Shown here piece by piece: positions 5,304 through 14,002 of a stretch of 32,375 nucleotides of DNA. The DNA comes from Acidobacteriaceae bacterium. Its GTDB lineage: Bacteria > Acidobacteriota > Terriglobia > Terriglobales > Acidobacteriaceae. Both the position numbers and the translations under genes were made by a program. Position 1 is the stretch's first letter. The number at the start of each line of letters is the position of its first letter. The DNA lies in contig JANXZM010000116.1 in NCBI GenBank assembly GCA_025355505.1, forward strand, positions 1 through 32,375, read 5' to 3'. Below the pieces are notes generated by a model, which was not told the DNA's origin, searched no databases, and worked only from the letters and a program-made list of their open reading frames with translations.

Positions 5304-8252
5304 TTAGAATGTTGTGGCTACGGAGAAGCGGATGGTCTTTCGTGGTTCTCGGAGAGTGTAGTTGGAGCCCAGGGTCGCGCGCGTGAGGGCATAGGTGTAG
5401 TCGCCAGCGCCTTTGTTGACGCACTTTGTATCCCCCGTTACAGGACAGGGGAACATGTCGCGGGTGATCTGCAAGTTCGGCGTTGCGCTACTGTCAAGGC
5501 GCAGAGCGTTGTAGGCGTAGTAAATGCGGAAGGGCGCATTGACGACCGGAAGCATGGTCTGCAATTCGATTCCGGTGGACATACGCACCACCCAGTTGGT
5601 ACCAGGAACCGGACTGAGATTCCGCGGGATGCCGGTAATTTTTTGCCCACCTTGACAAGCGAAAGCCGTATCCAGTGTCGGACAGCCGAACAGAGTGTTC
5701 ACCAGAGTGTTGTACTGGGTGAAGTTGGTCTGCAACTGCGAGGTTCGAATGATGGGATCGGTGCCGATATCGACAAAGGGCGCGATGGCGACTGGCCCGG
5801 CGATGGTGATGCGGTATTCAAAGTTGCCGTGGAGGCTGAAGTCGCCGCCAGGAGTTACCAGTTGCTGGTACGGAACCGGAATGTTATAGCAATTACTCGC
5901 GCATGCTCCCGAGGAGGTTGTCAGCACGGGAAACCGTGGGTTGGCGGGAACGAACGATCCATCACCGTTCCGGAGGGGGACGGCCTGGGCGCTGGGCAGA
6001 TAGGCGATGGGAGAAACGGTGCGAATGTCGAAACCGCGCAGATCGTTTTCGCCACCGAGGTAGGCTCGTTCAAATGGGGGAGCAACGATCCCGCCAAACC
6101 CGGTGATAAACGAACCCTGAATGTTGTAACCGATGGCATTGCGGCGTTTTTGAACAGGGAAAAACTGTTTGTACTGGACGATGGGCCGGATGGTGTGAAC
6201 CGTGCCGCCGAGGCCAGCGAACTCCCCGCCGATGAACAGGCTCTTGCCATGGTGGGGCGCATAGGCCGCATCGAGAGTGTTCATGGTGAAGCTGGGGGTG
6301 ATCTTGCTGGTGATGATGCCGCTGAGGGCGTTGGGACCGGTGATGCCACGGAAGTTGAGATTCTCGAACAACAGCTTGGAAGCGCTGCTGACGGCGACCA
6401 GCGAAGAGCGGTCGAAGGAATAGCTGATGCCCAGGCGCTTGAAGGAACGCCGCAGCGGATAGCTTAAGCTCAGGCTCAAGCCGGTACTGGACTGCGAGTA
6501 GTTCTGCAGGTTCTGCAGGTAGGCCGAAGGCAGCTGCAGATTCTGTCCGGTGGCAATGGCATACTGCCGAGCCTGGTCAAAGCTGGTCTTGCGGGTGTAA
6601 ACGTTGAAACCGGCCTGGATGGGCCGGTCAAATAAGTAAGGCTCGGTAAATCCGAACACCAGGTCGCGCTGGCGGCTGCCCAGGCTGGCCTGTACGGAGA
6701 GCGTCTCGCCCAATCCAAGAAAGTTGTTGGTGCTGTAATTGAGGCCAACAAAAGCGCCGGCCAAGCCGCTGACGCCGCCTTGCAGTCCGATGCTGTTCTT
6801 CCCTTTTTCCTTGACCTTCAGGGTGAGATCGACGGTGCCAGCCTTTTCGTCGAGGTGGCGCTCGGTAGTGTTGGGATCGTCGGGTTTGAGCTGCTCAAAA
6901 TAGCCGAGCTGGTTCAGGCGAAGCAGGCTCAGCTCCCAGTAACGGGAGTTGTAGATCTGGCCTTCTTCCAGTGCAACTTCGCGGCGGATGACTTTGTCGC
7001 GGGTGGTGGTGTTGCCCGTGAACTCGATGCGGCGCACGTAGAACTGCTTGCCTTCGTCCACGTCGATTTCCATATTCACGGTCTTCTTCTCGTCGTCGAA
7101 CTTGGTGTCGGGGACGGAAGTGAAGTTAATGTAGCCGGCTTCGCCGTAGGCTTTGCGCAGGTTCTCCAGACCCTTGCCGACTTTTTCGCGGCTAAAAATG
7201 TCGCCGTCCTTCATGGGAAAAAGGCTGCGCAGCGCGGCCGCGTTCGGGATCGCCTTGTTGTTCTTGAAGGTGATGGCGCCCAGGTGGTAGCGCTCGCCTT
7301 CCTCGATGGGCATGGTGATATCGACGGATTTCCCCAGCCCGGGCTGGAGCCCCGGGACGTGGAACCCGGTGTGTCCGGTATCGTGGATCTCGGTTTTGGG
7401 TTCGTCGACCAGCACCTTGAAGTAGCCGCGGTTCTGGAACTCCGCGCGCACGCGTTCGGTATCTTCTTCCAGTTTGGTGGCGTCGTAGGTTTTGGAAAAG
7501 ATGTTTTCCAGGAAGATGGAGCGCGGAATGCCAATGGGCTTCAGGTTCTTCATGGCAGCCCGCAGCGTGCGGTCATTGATGTGTTTGTTGCCCCGGAAGC
7601 GGATACGCCCAACCTTAACCTTGGGCCCCTCGCGGACAACGAAAGTGATGCCGACAGCGGCGGGCGGGATGGGCCGCACTTCGGTGCGGATGGTGGCGAA
7701 CTGCCGCCCGTGCTCGGCCAGCAATAGTTTTAGGGTAACTTCCGCCTTCTTGATCTTCGTGGGATCGTACTGGTTCTCGACCGCGAGTCCGACCTTGCGT
7801 TCCTTGAACTTGTCGAGCACGTCGCTGGTGGAAACCGCGTTTAGGCCGGTGTAGTTGATCTCGCGGATGGTGGGCCGCTCTTTGAGGTAGATGTGGAGGA
7901 TCCAACCTTTGGCGCTCTGCTCGCGCTCAAAGCGGATGTCCTCAAAATAGCCAGCGTTCCAGAGGGCGTTAAAGTCGCGTTCGATGGCGGCGGTGTCGTA
8001 GACGTCGCCGACCTTGGTGAAAATGCGGGCCTTGACCGTGTCCGCTGGGATGCGGCGGTTGCCGTGGACGGTGATGCCCACGATGAGATCCTGCTGGCCG
8101 ACGACGGGGGCAGCGAGCAGCAGAAGCAGCAGCAACCCGAGCAGCCGATTCCAGACAGAGGCATGGCTCCAACCTCTTGTAGAGAAAGAAGATGGAGACC
8201 AGGAAGCCTCGCTCTGCGGGCCCTTGTCGTGGCCGAGTCGCGGGGCACACAC
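5304..8252 (-). CDS. bamA: Outer membrane protein assembly factor BamA
   Basis: BamA folds and inserts beta-barrel proteins into the outer membrane. The 982-residue product has a leader containing a run of leucines (LLGLLLLLLLAAPVVGQ), five POTRA-like units between about residues 50 and 480 (for example IVGITVHGNRRIPADTV, REINYTGLNAVSTSDV, VRRIEFTGNTTTRDKV), and a C-terminal Omp85 barrel with LSLSYPLRR and FERAYLGGENDLRGFDIRTV; the latter holds the conserved G-ENDLRGF loop motif. The last residue is Phe, the usual barrel-insertion signal. It is longer than the about 810 residues of E. coli BamA because of extended barrel loops, one with paired cysteines. The start is a GTG at 8252 with AGG nine bases upstream; the segment before the leucine run is unusually long. 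Confidence 0.95.
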   Translation of the reverse strand: MCAPRLGHDKGPQSEASWSPSSFSTRGWSHASVWNRLLGLLLLLLLAAPVVGQQDLIVGITVHGNRRIPADTVKARIFTKVGDVYDTAAIERDFNALWNAGYFEDIRFEREQSAKGWILHIYLKERPTIREINYTGLNAVSTSDVLDKFKERKVGLAVENQYDPTKIKKAEVTLKLLLAEHGRQFATIRTEVRPIPPAAVGITFVVREGPKVKVGRIRFRGNKHINDRTLRAAMKNLKPIGIPRSIFLENIFSKTYDATKLEEDTERVRAEFQNRGYFKVLVDEPKTEIHDTGHTGFHVPGLQPGLGKSVDITMPIEEGERYHLGAITFKNNKAIPNAAALRSLFPMKDGDIFSREKVGKGLENLRKAYGEAGYINFTSVPDTKFDDEKKTVNMEIDVDEGKQFYVRRIEFTGNTTTRDKVIRREVALEEGQIYNSRYWELSLLRLNQLGYFEQLKPDDPNTTERHLDEKAGTVDLTLKVKEKGKNSIGLQGGVSGLAGAFVGLNYSTNNFLGLGETLSVQASLGSRQRDLVFGFTEPYLFDRPIQAGFNVYTRKTSFDQARQYAIATGQNLQLPSAYLQNLQNYSQSSTGLSLSLSYPLRRSFKRLGISYSFDRSSLVAVSSASKLLFENLNFRGITGPNALSGIITSKITPSFTMNTLDAAYAPHHGKSLFIGGEFAGLGGTVHTIRPIVQYKQFFPVQKRRNAIGYNIQGSFITGFGGIVAPPFERAYLGGENDLRGFDIRTVSPIAYLPSAQAVPLRNGDGSFVPANPRFPVLTTSSGACASNCYNIPVPYQQLVTPGGDFSLHGNFEYRITIAGPVAIAPFVDIGTDPIIRTSQLQTNFTQYNTLVNTLFGCPTLDTAFACQGGQKITGIPRNLSPVPGTNWVVRMSTGIELQTMLPVVNAPFRIYYAYNALRLDSSATPNLQITRDMFPCPVTGDTKCVNKGAGDYTYALTRATLGSNYTLREPRKTIRFSVATTF

Positions 8253-8318
8253 AGGAATAGCCTGATGACGGCGATGAATCGCAACTACCTCGAAAAACTA
8301 GAGTCTAGGAAAACGCCA

Positions 8319-8348
8319 ATTATACGGTAGAGAGTGAGAACCGTCCAA
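8319..8348 (-). promoter_or_regulatory. Candidate bamA promoter
   Basis: On the minus strand TTGGAC (8348-8343) and a perfect TATAAT (8324-8319) are separated by 18 bases. They lie about 67 bases upstream of the bamA start, in the spacer after the molybdopterin oxidoreductase, so bamA may be transcribed on its own. Confidence 0.5.
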
Positions 8349-8374
8349 GTCAGAGACGAAATTCACTGCAAGAG

Positions 8375-10504
8375 TCACGCCCGAAAAAGTTCTACCTCAA
8401 TACAGACGGAATAGAACGTCGCCGCGTTGCCCATGTCAGTAAGTTTTTCTGAGGTTAGCACATTGATATTGGTGCCGCCGGGACTAAATCGAGCCCAATC
8501 GAGCCGGGCGGCCACTACTCCCGGAGGCACCGAACCGTCGATTCGAGAGCTATCGACTCGGGCCTGGAGAACGATCTGACCGCGGGAGTTGAAGGCGCGA
8601 ACGCGGTCGCCATCGCGGACGCCGCGAGCCTCAGCATCGGTGGGATGCATCTCAAGATCCCCGATCCCTGGTTCCATCTGGCGGACGGACGGAAGGTTGG
8701 CGAATGACGAGTTAAGATGGTTGTCCGGCTTGCGGGCAAGAAGTTCGAGCGGGAAGCCGGCGGCTTTCGATCCGTGGCGGGATTCTTCTGGGGGAGTGAA
8801 GGCAACGACTGGATCGAGCCCCTGACGCTTCAGAGTTTCGCTGTAAAACTCCGCTTTACCGCTAGGCGTGGGAAAGTTGCCCTGGGCGAAGGGGAGGAAG
8901 GGTGCTGTATCCGCGGCCGCGTTTCCATCCTTCTCGATATTCTGGTTATTGAAATTCAGCCGGATGCGGTGCTCGCGTTCCAACCGATCGCGGGTAATTC
9001 CTTTGAGCCACGGATTGGGCGACTGCAAGGCGCGGTCGATCATGGAATCGACCGTTTCGCGGAAACAGTCGTCTTCAAACCCCATACGCTCCGCGAGCGC
9101 CCGGAACATCTCCACGTTAGACCGGCATTCGCCGACCGCATCCATGGCCTGATTGGAGACCTGGAGGTAGTAGTGGCCGTAAGCGGCCTGCAAATCTTTG
9201 TGCTCGAAAAAAGTTGTAGCGGGCAGCACGATGTCGGCGTAATCGGTAGTGTCGGTGAAGAACTGCTCGTGGACGACGGTGAAAAGGTCAGGGCGCTTTA
9301 ATCCGCGGACGACTTCGTTGTGGTCGGGGCAGACCGCAGCGGGATTCGAGTTGTAGACGAACAGCGCCTGGATGGCGGGCGCGGTCAGTGAGTTCAGCGC
9401 GCTGCCAAGTCGCACCATGTTGACGATGCGGGCGGGGCGTCCCAGGGCTTTCTGCATCAACTCGGGCATTTCGAGCGCTGCGCGATTCAAACCGAAAGAA
9501 CCGCTGACTGAGAGCTGGAGCCCACCGCCACATTCTTTCCATGATCCGATCAAGCAGGGTAGCATGGTGACCGCACGCATCGACATGCCGCCGCGATCGG
9601 AGCGCTGGATGCCGTAATTGACGCGGATCACGGACGGCCGCTGGGTGGCGTACTCGCGCGCCAGCTTGCGAATGTCGTCGGCGGATATGCCGGTCCAGTG
9701 CGCGACTTTTTCCGGCGGATACTGTTGCGCGCGAGCCTTCAGATCTTCAAACCCCACGGTATAGCGCGAGACGTAATCGGCGTCGAAAAGATTTTCGTCG
9801 ATGATGACGTGCATCAGTCCGAGCGCGAGAGCGGCATCGGTGCCAGGATTGATCGGCAGGTGCCAGTCGGCCAACTTCGCCGTGCGGGTGCGATACGGAT
9901 CGATGACCACCAGCTTCGCGCCTTTGTGGCGAGCTTCTTCGATGAAGGGCCAGAGATGAACGTTGTTGCCATGAATATTCGAGCCCCAGGCGATGATGTA
10001 GCGGGAATGCGCAAACTGTTCCGGCTCGGTGCCAAGCTTGATGCCAATCACCGATTTCAGGCCTTCTTCGCCAGCGCTGGAGCAGATGGTGCGCTCGAGT
10101 TGCGAAGCGCCGAGGCGGTGGAAGAAACGGCGGTCCATGGAAGCGCCGTTGAGCGCACCGAGCGTGCCTCCATAGGAGTAGGGCAGGATGGATTCGGGGC
10201 CGTATTCGGCAACGATCCGGCGGAAGCGATGGGTAATTTCGTCGAGAGCCTCGTCCCAGGAAATGCGTTCAAACGAGGCTTCACTCGGCCCTTTCGCCTT
10301 TACCCGTCGCATGGGATACAACACGCGATCCGGCGAGTACACGCGGTCCAGATACTTGGCGACTTTTGCGCAAAGGAATCCGTCGGTAACGGGGTGCTCG
10401 GGATCGCCCTGAATTTTGGTGGCGCGGCCATCTTCGATGGTGATCAGGACGCCGCAGGCATCAGGGCAGTCGTGCGGGCAGGCAGCGTGGACAACGCGCT
10501 TCAT
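8375..10504 (-). CDS. Molybdopterin-dependent oxidoreductase with N-terminal [4Fe-4S] site
   Basis: A 709-residue member of the DMSO reductase/formate dehydrogenase superfamily. An N-terminal cluster motif C9-x3-C13-x3-C17-x27-C45 (CPHDCPDAC...LCAK) binds [4Fe-4S]. Further superfamily blocks are FERISWDEALDEI, WGSNIHGNNVH, VVIDPYRTRTAKLADWHLPI, PGTDAALALGLMHVI and, near the end, MHPTDAEARGVRDGDRVRAFNSRGQ of the molydopterin-binding C-terminal domain. The metal-ligand region reads RTICSSAGEEG (about residue 140), so whether Cys or Ser binds Mo cannot be told. There is no twin-arginine signal, suggesting a cytoplasmic enzyme. No electron-transfer or maturation subunit is adjacent, so substrate and partner stay unknown. 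Confidence 0.88.
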   Translation of the reverse strand: MKRVVHAACPHDCPDACGVLITIEDGRATKIQGDPEHPVTDGFLCAKVAKYLDRVYSPDRVLYPMRRVKAKGPSEASFERISWDEALDEITHRFRRIVAEYGPESILPYSYGGTLGALNGASMDRRFFHRLGASQLERTICSSAGEEGLKSVIGIKLGTEPEQFAHSRYIIAWGSNIHGNNVHLWPFIEEARHKGAKLVVIDPYRTRTAKLADWHLPINPGTDAALALGLMHVIIDENLFDADYVSRYTVGFEDLKARAQQYPPEKVAHWTGISADDIRKLAREYATQRPSVIRVNYGIQRSDRGGMSMRAVTMLPCLIGSWKECGGGLQLSVSGSFGLNRAALEMPELMQKALGRPARIVNMVRLGSALNSLTAPAIQALFVYNSNPAAVCPDHNEVVRGLKRPDLFTVVHEQFFTDTTDYADIVLPATTFFEHKDLQAAYGHYYLQVSNQAMDAVGECRSNVEMFRALAERMGFEDDCFRETVDSMIDRALQSPNPWLKGITRDRLEREHRIRLNFNNQNIEKDGNAAADTAPFLPFAQGNFPTPSGKAEFYSETLKRQGLDPVVAFTPPEESRHGSKAAGFPLELLARKPDNHLNSSFANLPSVRQMEPGIGDLEMHPTDAEARGVRDGDRVRAFNSRGQIVLQARVDSSRIDGSVPPGVVAARLDWARFSPGGTNINVLTSEKLTDMGNAATFYSVCIEVELFRA

Positions 10505-10510
10505 GCACGA

Positions 10511-10516
10511 ATTATA
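10511..10516 (-). promoter_or_regulatory. Perfect -10 hexamer six bases before the oxidoreductase ATG
   Basis: On the minus strand the order is TATAAT-TCGTGC-ATG. Transcription from this -10 would begin at the start codon itself. There is no Shine-Dalgarno and no good -35, which points to a leaderless transcript. Confidence 0.45.
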
Positions 10517-10532
10517 GGGATAATTTCACCAG

Positions 10533-10560
10533 CGGGCCACAGAGACACAGAGAAAAATTC
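10533..10560. repeat. Half-copy of the 'CAGAGACACAGAG' dispersed element
   Basis: GGCCACAGAGACACAGAGAA followed by AAATTCAC resembles one arm of the elements at 2713 and 12990. No matching second arm is present before the terminator at 10575. Confidence 0.45.
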
Positions 10561-10574
10561 ACAACCCTTCGCGC

Positions 10575-10604
10575 AAAATAAAGAGGCGGCCAGTTTCGGC
10601 CGCC
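10575..10604 (-). terminator. Intrinsic terminator of the DUF4382-type lipoprotein gene
   Basis: On the minus strand GGCGGCC (10604-10598), a GAAACT loop and GGCCGCC (10591-10585) are followed by TCTTTATTTT. It lies 30 bases past the lipoprotein stop codon. Confidence 0.8.
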
Positions 10605-10634
10605 CCGTGTCAGGCGTAACTTCAAAGCTGCAGG

Positions 10635-12038
10635 CTATTGTCCAGTCGGCAGTACCCGCACCCGGCCCGCCACCACAACCGGCTTGCCGTTGGCGGGATT
10701 CTTGAAGACCAGCCCTCGCGAAATCAGGTTCGGCGTGCCGGCTTGCTGCAATCCGGCTAGACCGTTGATGTTCACGAAGAAAGTCTTGTCGCCCGTCAGC
10801 ACCGTGAAGGGCCCGCCCGCCGCGTAGCTCATGAGGGCATCGTTTTGCATCTGGAAATAGCCCTGATTGCTGCCGGTACCTCCGGTAATGTTGACGCTGT
10901 TCTGAACCAGCGCACCGACGACGCCCTGGCGCCGCAACGAAACCATCTGCGGAGTGAATACGCCACCGGCAGTGGATCCCCCGATGAAGATGCGCTGCCC
11001 GACCACCAATGACGAATCGTTGAACACCTGCTGCGTCAGCAGATTGTCGAAGAAGCAGACGTCATAGGTGGAGACGGCGCTCAAGTCGATGGTCTGTACC
11101 GTATCCACCGGAATGATTCCCGACGTTCCAAGTTCTTCACCGACCCACATGGTCACGGTCTGCACCGGGCCCGAGGCCGGATTCACGGCAAGAACGCGGC
11201 CCGAGATGAAGGCTTGGCTCGTGCCGATCAATTCCACGCCTCTGGCCAGAATGCTGCCGTCCGCCTGCATCCTCCCGATCACCGAAACGATGCCGTTCAC
11301 GACCAGAGTGCTTAGACTGTTGCTGCCGTTGTAGAGCGTGCTGGAGTTTACGTCGATGGTTTTCTGGAAGGCGTAGGGACCCTGCATCACGAATGAGTTT
11401 GCACTGGTGTTTACAGAAACGATGTTGCCGGTGAATTCGGTGATCTCGCCCAGGTCCTCCGAAGCGGAGACAGCCTGCACCGTAACCACGGGGTTGATGG
11501 CGCCCGTCATCTGACCGCTGTTATCGACGGCCAGCGAATCCCGCAAGTTGAAATCAATGTGCAAACCGGCGAGGCCGTTGCTTCCCACTACGAGTGATTT
11601 GCCCGGCGGAAACGGAATCGTCACAGTGGCCTGGCTCAAAGTGCCCGTCAACGTGTTCACCGAGGGCGGATTGGTGCTGAGGTCGATGTAATCAATCACG
11701 GGCGCTGGACTGGCGTTTTCAAACGTGAACGTCACGCTGTTGTAGGTGCCCGCCGGCGTCGCGTTAAACCCCAGCAGGGAACGTAGTCCCACGAGCCGGC
11801 CGAAGTCGACCGCGGTAGGCGTGGAGAGTAGCGGCACGCTAGTCGAACTATTGTTGAGGGTGATGCTGTTGATGGTGATATTGAATGCCACCACCGACGA
11901 TACGGGAGCGTCTTCACCAGTGACAAATACGGCGCCCGGCTGATTGCCGGTCTGAGTGCCACTGGTCCCGCTTCCACCGCACGCCATCAGCAAGAACAGC
12001 GGGGCAAGTAACATCAGAAGTGTCGCAAAGCGTTTCAT
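10635..12038 (-). CDS. Surface/periplasmic lipoprotein, DUF4382 plus DUF5666-like
   Basis: A 467-residue lipoprotein. The signal peptide MKRFATLLMLLAPLFLLMAC ends in a lipobox with Cys20, followed by a flexible Gly/Ser/Thr linker. The N-terminal part (about 35-190; FVTGEDAPVSSVVAFNITIN, GTYNSVTFTFENASP) fits DUF4382, a beta-rich domain common in secreted bacterial proteins. The middle and C-terminal parts repeat a short beta unit (GNIVSVNTSANSFVMQGP, GIVSVIGRMQADGSILARGVEL) as in DUF5666, which is related to OB-type folds. The function is unknown. GGAG nine bases before the ATG supports the start. The gene stands alone, with its own terminator. Confidence 0.8.
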   Translation of the reverse strand: MKRFATLLMLLAPLFLLMACGGSGTSGTQTGNQPGAVFVTGEDAPVSSVVAFNITINSITLNNSSTSVPLLSTPTAVDFGRLVGLRSLLGFNATPAGTYNSVTFTFENASPAPVIDYIDLSTNPPSVNTLTGTLSQATVTIPFPPGKSLVVGSNGLAGLHIDFNLRDSLAVDNSGQMTGAINPVVTVQAVSASEDLGEITEFTGNIVSVNTSANSFVMQGPYAFQKTIDVNSSTLYNGSNSLSTLVVNGIVSVIGRMQADGSILARGVELIGTSQAFISGRVLAVNPASGPVQTVTMWVGEELGTSGIIPVDTVQTIDLSAVSTYDVCFFDNLLTQQVFNDSSLVVGQRIFIGGSTAGGVFTPQMVSLRRQGVVGALVQNSVNITGGTGSNQGYFQMQNDALMSYAAGGPFTVLTGDKTFFVNINGLAGLQQAGTPNLISRGLVFKNPANGKPVVVAGRVRVLPTGQ

Positions 12039-12136
12039 GACAAAGACTCCGGGGTACCGGCGATTGTTGGAAAAACCAGATTTCTGCTCAGTACAAAAGC
12101 AAGAACCCGGAACTCCGCGCAGAGTTGCAGGATTCT

Positions 12137-12153
12137 TTGGTAACCATTACCAA
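12137..12153. promoter_or_regulatory. Operator-like palindrome TTGGTAA-CCA-TTACCAA
   Basis: A perfect 7-bp dyad with a 3-base centre, the usual geometry of a dimeric repressor site. It is unique in the part of the window I compared. The regulator is unknown. Confidence 0.35.
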
Positions 12154-12314
12154 TGGGAATCCGGCTCTGGACGCTGGTTTTGGAGGAATCGTCCTTTATC
12201 TAAGGTCAAATCGCGGGGAATGCGGGGTGGCGGTACGTGCCGGAGAAAAAGTAGCGCATCTCAGCAGGGAGGCACAGTTCCCGGAAGGCCAGCACAACAC
12301 CTCAAGTCCGGCAA

Positions 12315-12332
12315 GCGGAGAGGAGTGCCCGC
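12315..12332. repeat. Palindromic repeat GCGGAGAGGAGTGCCCGC, diverged copy 2
   Basis: Differs from GCGGACAGGAGTGTCCGC at two positions, keeps the GGAGTG centre, and lies just downstream of the frr stop codon. Confidence 0.5.
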
Positions 12333-12344
12333 TCCGCACGAACA

Positions 12345-12917
12345 CTACTTAAACTCCAACACGTCCTTTTCCTTGGCCTTGCTCATCTCTTCCATCTTCT
12401 TAATCTCGTCGTCGGTAAGCTTCTGGATTTCGTCGAGCGCGCGCTTCTCGTCGTCCTCGGCAATATTCTTGTCTTTCAACGTCTTCTTGATGGCGTCGTT
12501 GCCGTCGCGACGGATGTTGCGGACCGCGGTGCGATGCTCTTCGAGAATCCGATGGAGGTGCTTCACCATCTCTTTGCGGCGCTCTTCGGTGAGGGCGGGC
12601 ACGGGCACGCGCACAAGTTTGCCGTCATTCATCGGGTTGAGGCCAAGGTCGGCGCCGCGAATGGCTTTCTCGATCACGGCAAGCTGTGACGCATCGAATG
12701 GCTGAACCGTGATCATTTGGGGCTCGGGCGCGTGGATCTGCGCGATCTGGTTGAGCGGCATCTGCGACCCGTAGTAGTCGACCGAAACCGTGTCGAGCAT
12801 GTGAACGTTCGCTCGCCCGGTGCGCGTGGCGGCCATTTCGCGGCGAAAGTCTTCCACCGCTTTCTCCATGCGCATTTTCAGTGTTGCGTAAACTTCCTTC
12901 AGAGCAGGATGGGCCAT
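12345..12917 (-). CDS. frr: Ribosome recycling factor
   Basis: RRF splits post-termination ribosomes together with EF-G, freeing mRNA and subunits in the cytoplasm. The 190-residue product has the normal length and the conserved core: FRREMAATRTGRANVHMLD, VDYYGSQMPLNQIA, ITVQPFDASQLAVIEKAI, LNPMNDGKLVRVPVPALTEE and RRKEMVK. The C-terminal helix is highly charged (EMSKAKEKDVLEF). GGGAG eight bases before the ATG supports the start. It is the last gene of the rplM-rpsI-rpsB-tsf-pyrH-frr order, with a repeat-filled 246-base spacer behind pyrH. Confidence 0.97.
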   Translation of the reverse strand: MAHPALKEVYATLKMRMEKAVEDFRREMAATRTGRANVHMLDTVSVDYYGSQMPLNQIAQIHAPEPQMITVQPFDASQLAVIEKAIRGADLGLNPMNDGKLVRVPVPALTEERRKEMVKHLHRILEEHRTAVRNIRRDGNDAIKKTLKDKNIAEDDEKRALDEIQKLTDDEIKKMEEMSKAKEKDVLEFK

Positions 12918-12955
12918 CTGCCGCAGCTCCCAAACATAGCGATATAGAACCGTGA

Positions 12956-12961
12956 ATTATA
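12956..12961 (-). promoter_or_regulatory. Candidate -10 for frr
   Basis: A perfect TATAAT on the minus strand 38 bases upstream of the frr ATG. No convincing -35 at 16-18 bases. It would let frr be transcribed separately from pyrH. Confidence 0.3.
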
Positions 12962-12989
12962 AACCGCCGCGCCCCTGTGCGTTGAAAAT

Positions 12990-13157
12990 CCACCCCGGAG
13001 ACACGGAGAAAATCTCTTTTTGGAGTTCTGTCCCGCCGGATTCTTCGGGCCCTCCAGTGGAGCAAACTTGGCTTGGACTTGCAATCGGTGTTCATACCCC
13101 TGAAGCACTCGCAAGAAGTTGCTTTTCTCCGCGCCGCTGTGTCTGTGTGGCAGGGCT
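12990..13157. repeat. Dispersed element with inverted ends between pyrH and frr
   Basis: The left end ACCCCGGAGACACGGAGAAA and the right end, containing TTTTCTCCGCG and GTGTCTGTGTGG, are rough inverse complements about 110 bases apart. The centre shows no coding frame I can support. It belongs to the same family as 2713-2792. Confidence 0.5.
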
Positions 13158-13163
13158 CAGGTG

Positions 13164-13880
13164 TCAGGCGCTGACCAGCGAGCCGATTTTTTCGCCGAGC
13201 ACCACGCGGCGGATATTGCCATGCTGGTTCAGACTGAAAACGATAATGGGCAGATTGTTGTCCTTGCACAGCGAGATGGCGGTCGAATCCATCACCTTGA
13301 GGCCCAACTTCAGAACGTCCATGTAGGTAAGCTGCGTAAATTTCTTGGCATCCTTCACCTTCATCGGGTCGGCGTCGTAGATGCCGTCGACTTTGGTGGC
13401 TTTGAGGATAACGTCGGCTTTGATTTCCATGGCGCGCAGTGAAGCGGCGGTGTCGGTCGAAAAATACGGGTTGCCGGTGCCGCCGGCGAAGATGACGACG
13501 CGTCCCTTTTCCAGATGCCGGATGGCACGGCGCCGGATGAAGGGCTCGGCGACCTGGTTCATCTCAATCGCTGTCTGAACGCGGGTGAAGACGTTCTGTT
13601 TCTCGAGAGCGTCCTGCAAGGCGAGCGCGTTGATAACGGTGGCCAGCATTCCCATGTGATCGGCGGAGACGCGATCCATGTCCCTGGCTTGGTCGGCAAC
13701 ACCGCGAAAGAAATTCCCCCCGCCTACGACGATTGCCATCTGGATGCCGAGACTGTGTACATTGGCAAGTTCAGCCGCGACTTCATGAATGCGTTTGGTA
13801 TCAACGCCGAAGCCTTGTGTAGCGGCAAGAGCTTCGCCGGAGATTTTCAGTAAGATGCGCTTGAATACAGGTGCAGACAT
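13164..13880 (-). CDS. pyrH: UMP kinase PyrH
   Basis: PyrH phosphorylates UMP to UDP, feeding RNA, CTP and sugar-nucleotide synthesis. The 238 residues show the amino-acid-kinase fold signature: [11 protein letters not shown] at the phosphate loop, [11 protein letters not shown], the UMP-binding segment [20 protein letters not shown], the [16 protein letters not shown] loop and [17 protein letters not shown]. It ends normally. The bacterial enzyme is hexameric and regulated by GTP and UTP. There is no Shine-Dalgarno before the ATG; instead a diverged copy of the dispersed 27-bp repeat begins ten bases upstream. A terminator behind tsf separates it from rpsB-tsf. Confidence 0.97.
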   Translation of the reverse strand: MSAPVFKRILLKISGEALAATQGFGVDTKRIHEVAAELANVHSLGIQMAIVVGGGNFFRGVADQARDMDRVSADHMGMLATVINALALQDALEKQNVFTRVQTAIEMNQVAEPFIRRRAIRHLEKGRVVIFAGGTGNPYFSTDTAASLRAMEIKADVILKATKVDGIYDADPMKVKDAKKFTQLTYMDVLKLGLKVMDSTAISLCKDNNLPIIVFSLNQHGNIRRVVLGEKIGSLVSA

Positions 13881-13889
13881 GGCAGGGCG

Positions 13890-13916
13890 GGTCCTTCACT
13901 TCGCACAGAATGACGA
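13890..13916. repeat. Diverged copy of the 27-bp repeat just before pyrH
   Basis: Matches the copies at 266-292 and 354-380 over the whole 27 bases with a few changes (CTTCACTTCGCACAGAATGA). On the minus strand it occupies the place where a pyrH ribosome binding site would start. Confidence 0.6.
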
Positions 13917-13959
13917 GCTACGACGACTAGCACGAGTGACTAGCCACGCGGGGAGAAGC

Positions 13960-13986
13960 ATAAACCAAACGGGCGCCGCAGCGCCC
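13960..13986 (-). terminator. Terminator after tsf
   Basis: On the minus strand GGGCGC-TGCG-GCGCCC is followed by GTTTGGTTTAT, beginning 17 bases past the tsf stop codon. The stem is perfect; the tail is T-rich but not a pure T-run. Confidence 0.6.
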
Positions 13987-14002
13987 TTGAATTATTCGAC
14001 TG

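Larger units (their letters stand above)
12039..12344. other. Spacer upstream of the lipoprotein gene
   Basis: No gene. It holds a perfect palindrome TTGGTAA-CCA-TTACCAA (12137-12153), about 100 bases upstream of the lipoprotein start, and near frr a diverged copy of the GCGGACAGGAGTGTCCGC repeat (12315-12332). I see no clear -35/-10 pair. Confidence 0.5.

Noticed and set aside
6780-7727. Plus-strand frame of 315 codons opposite bamA (and another at 5643-6467)
   Set aside because: Antisense shadows of the POTRA and barrel regions, typical of GC-rich coding DNA.
9698-10705. Plus-strand frame of 335 codons opposite the molybdopterin oxidoreductase
   Set aside because: Antisense shadow of a motif-complete enzyme; crosses its start, a repeat and the next gene's terminator.
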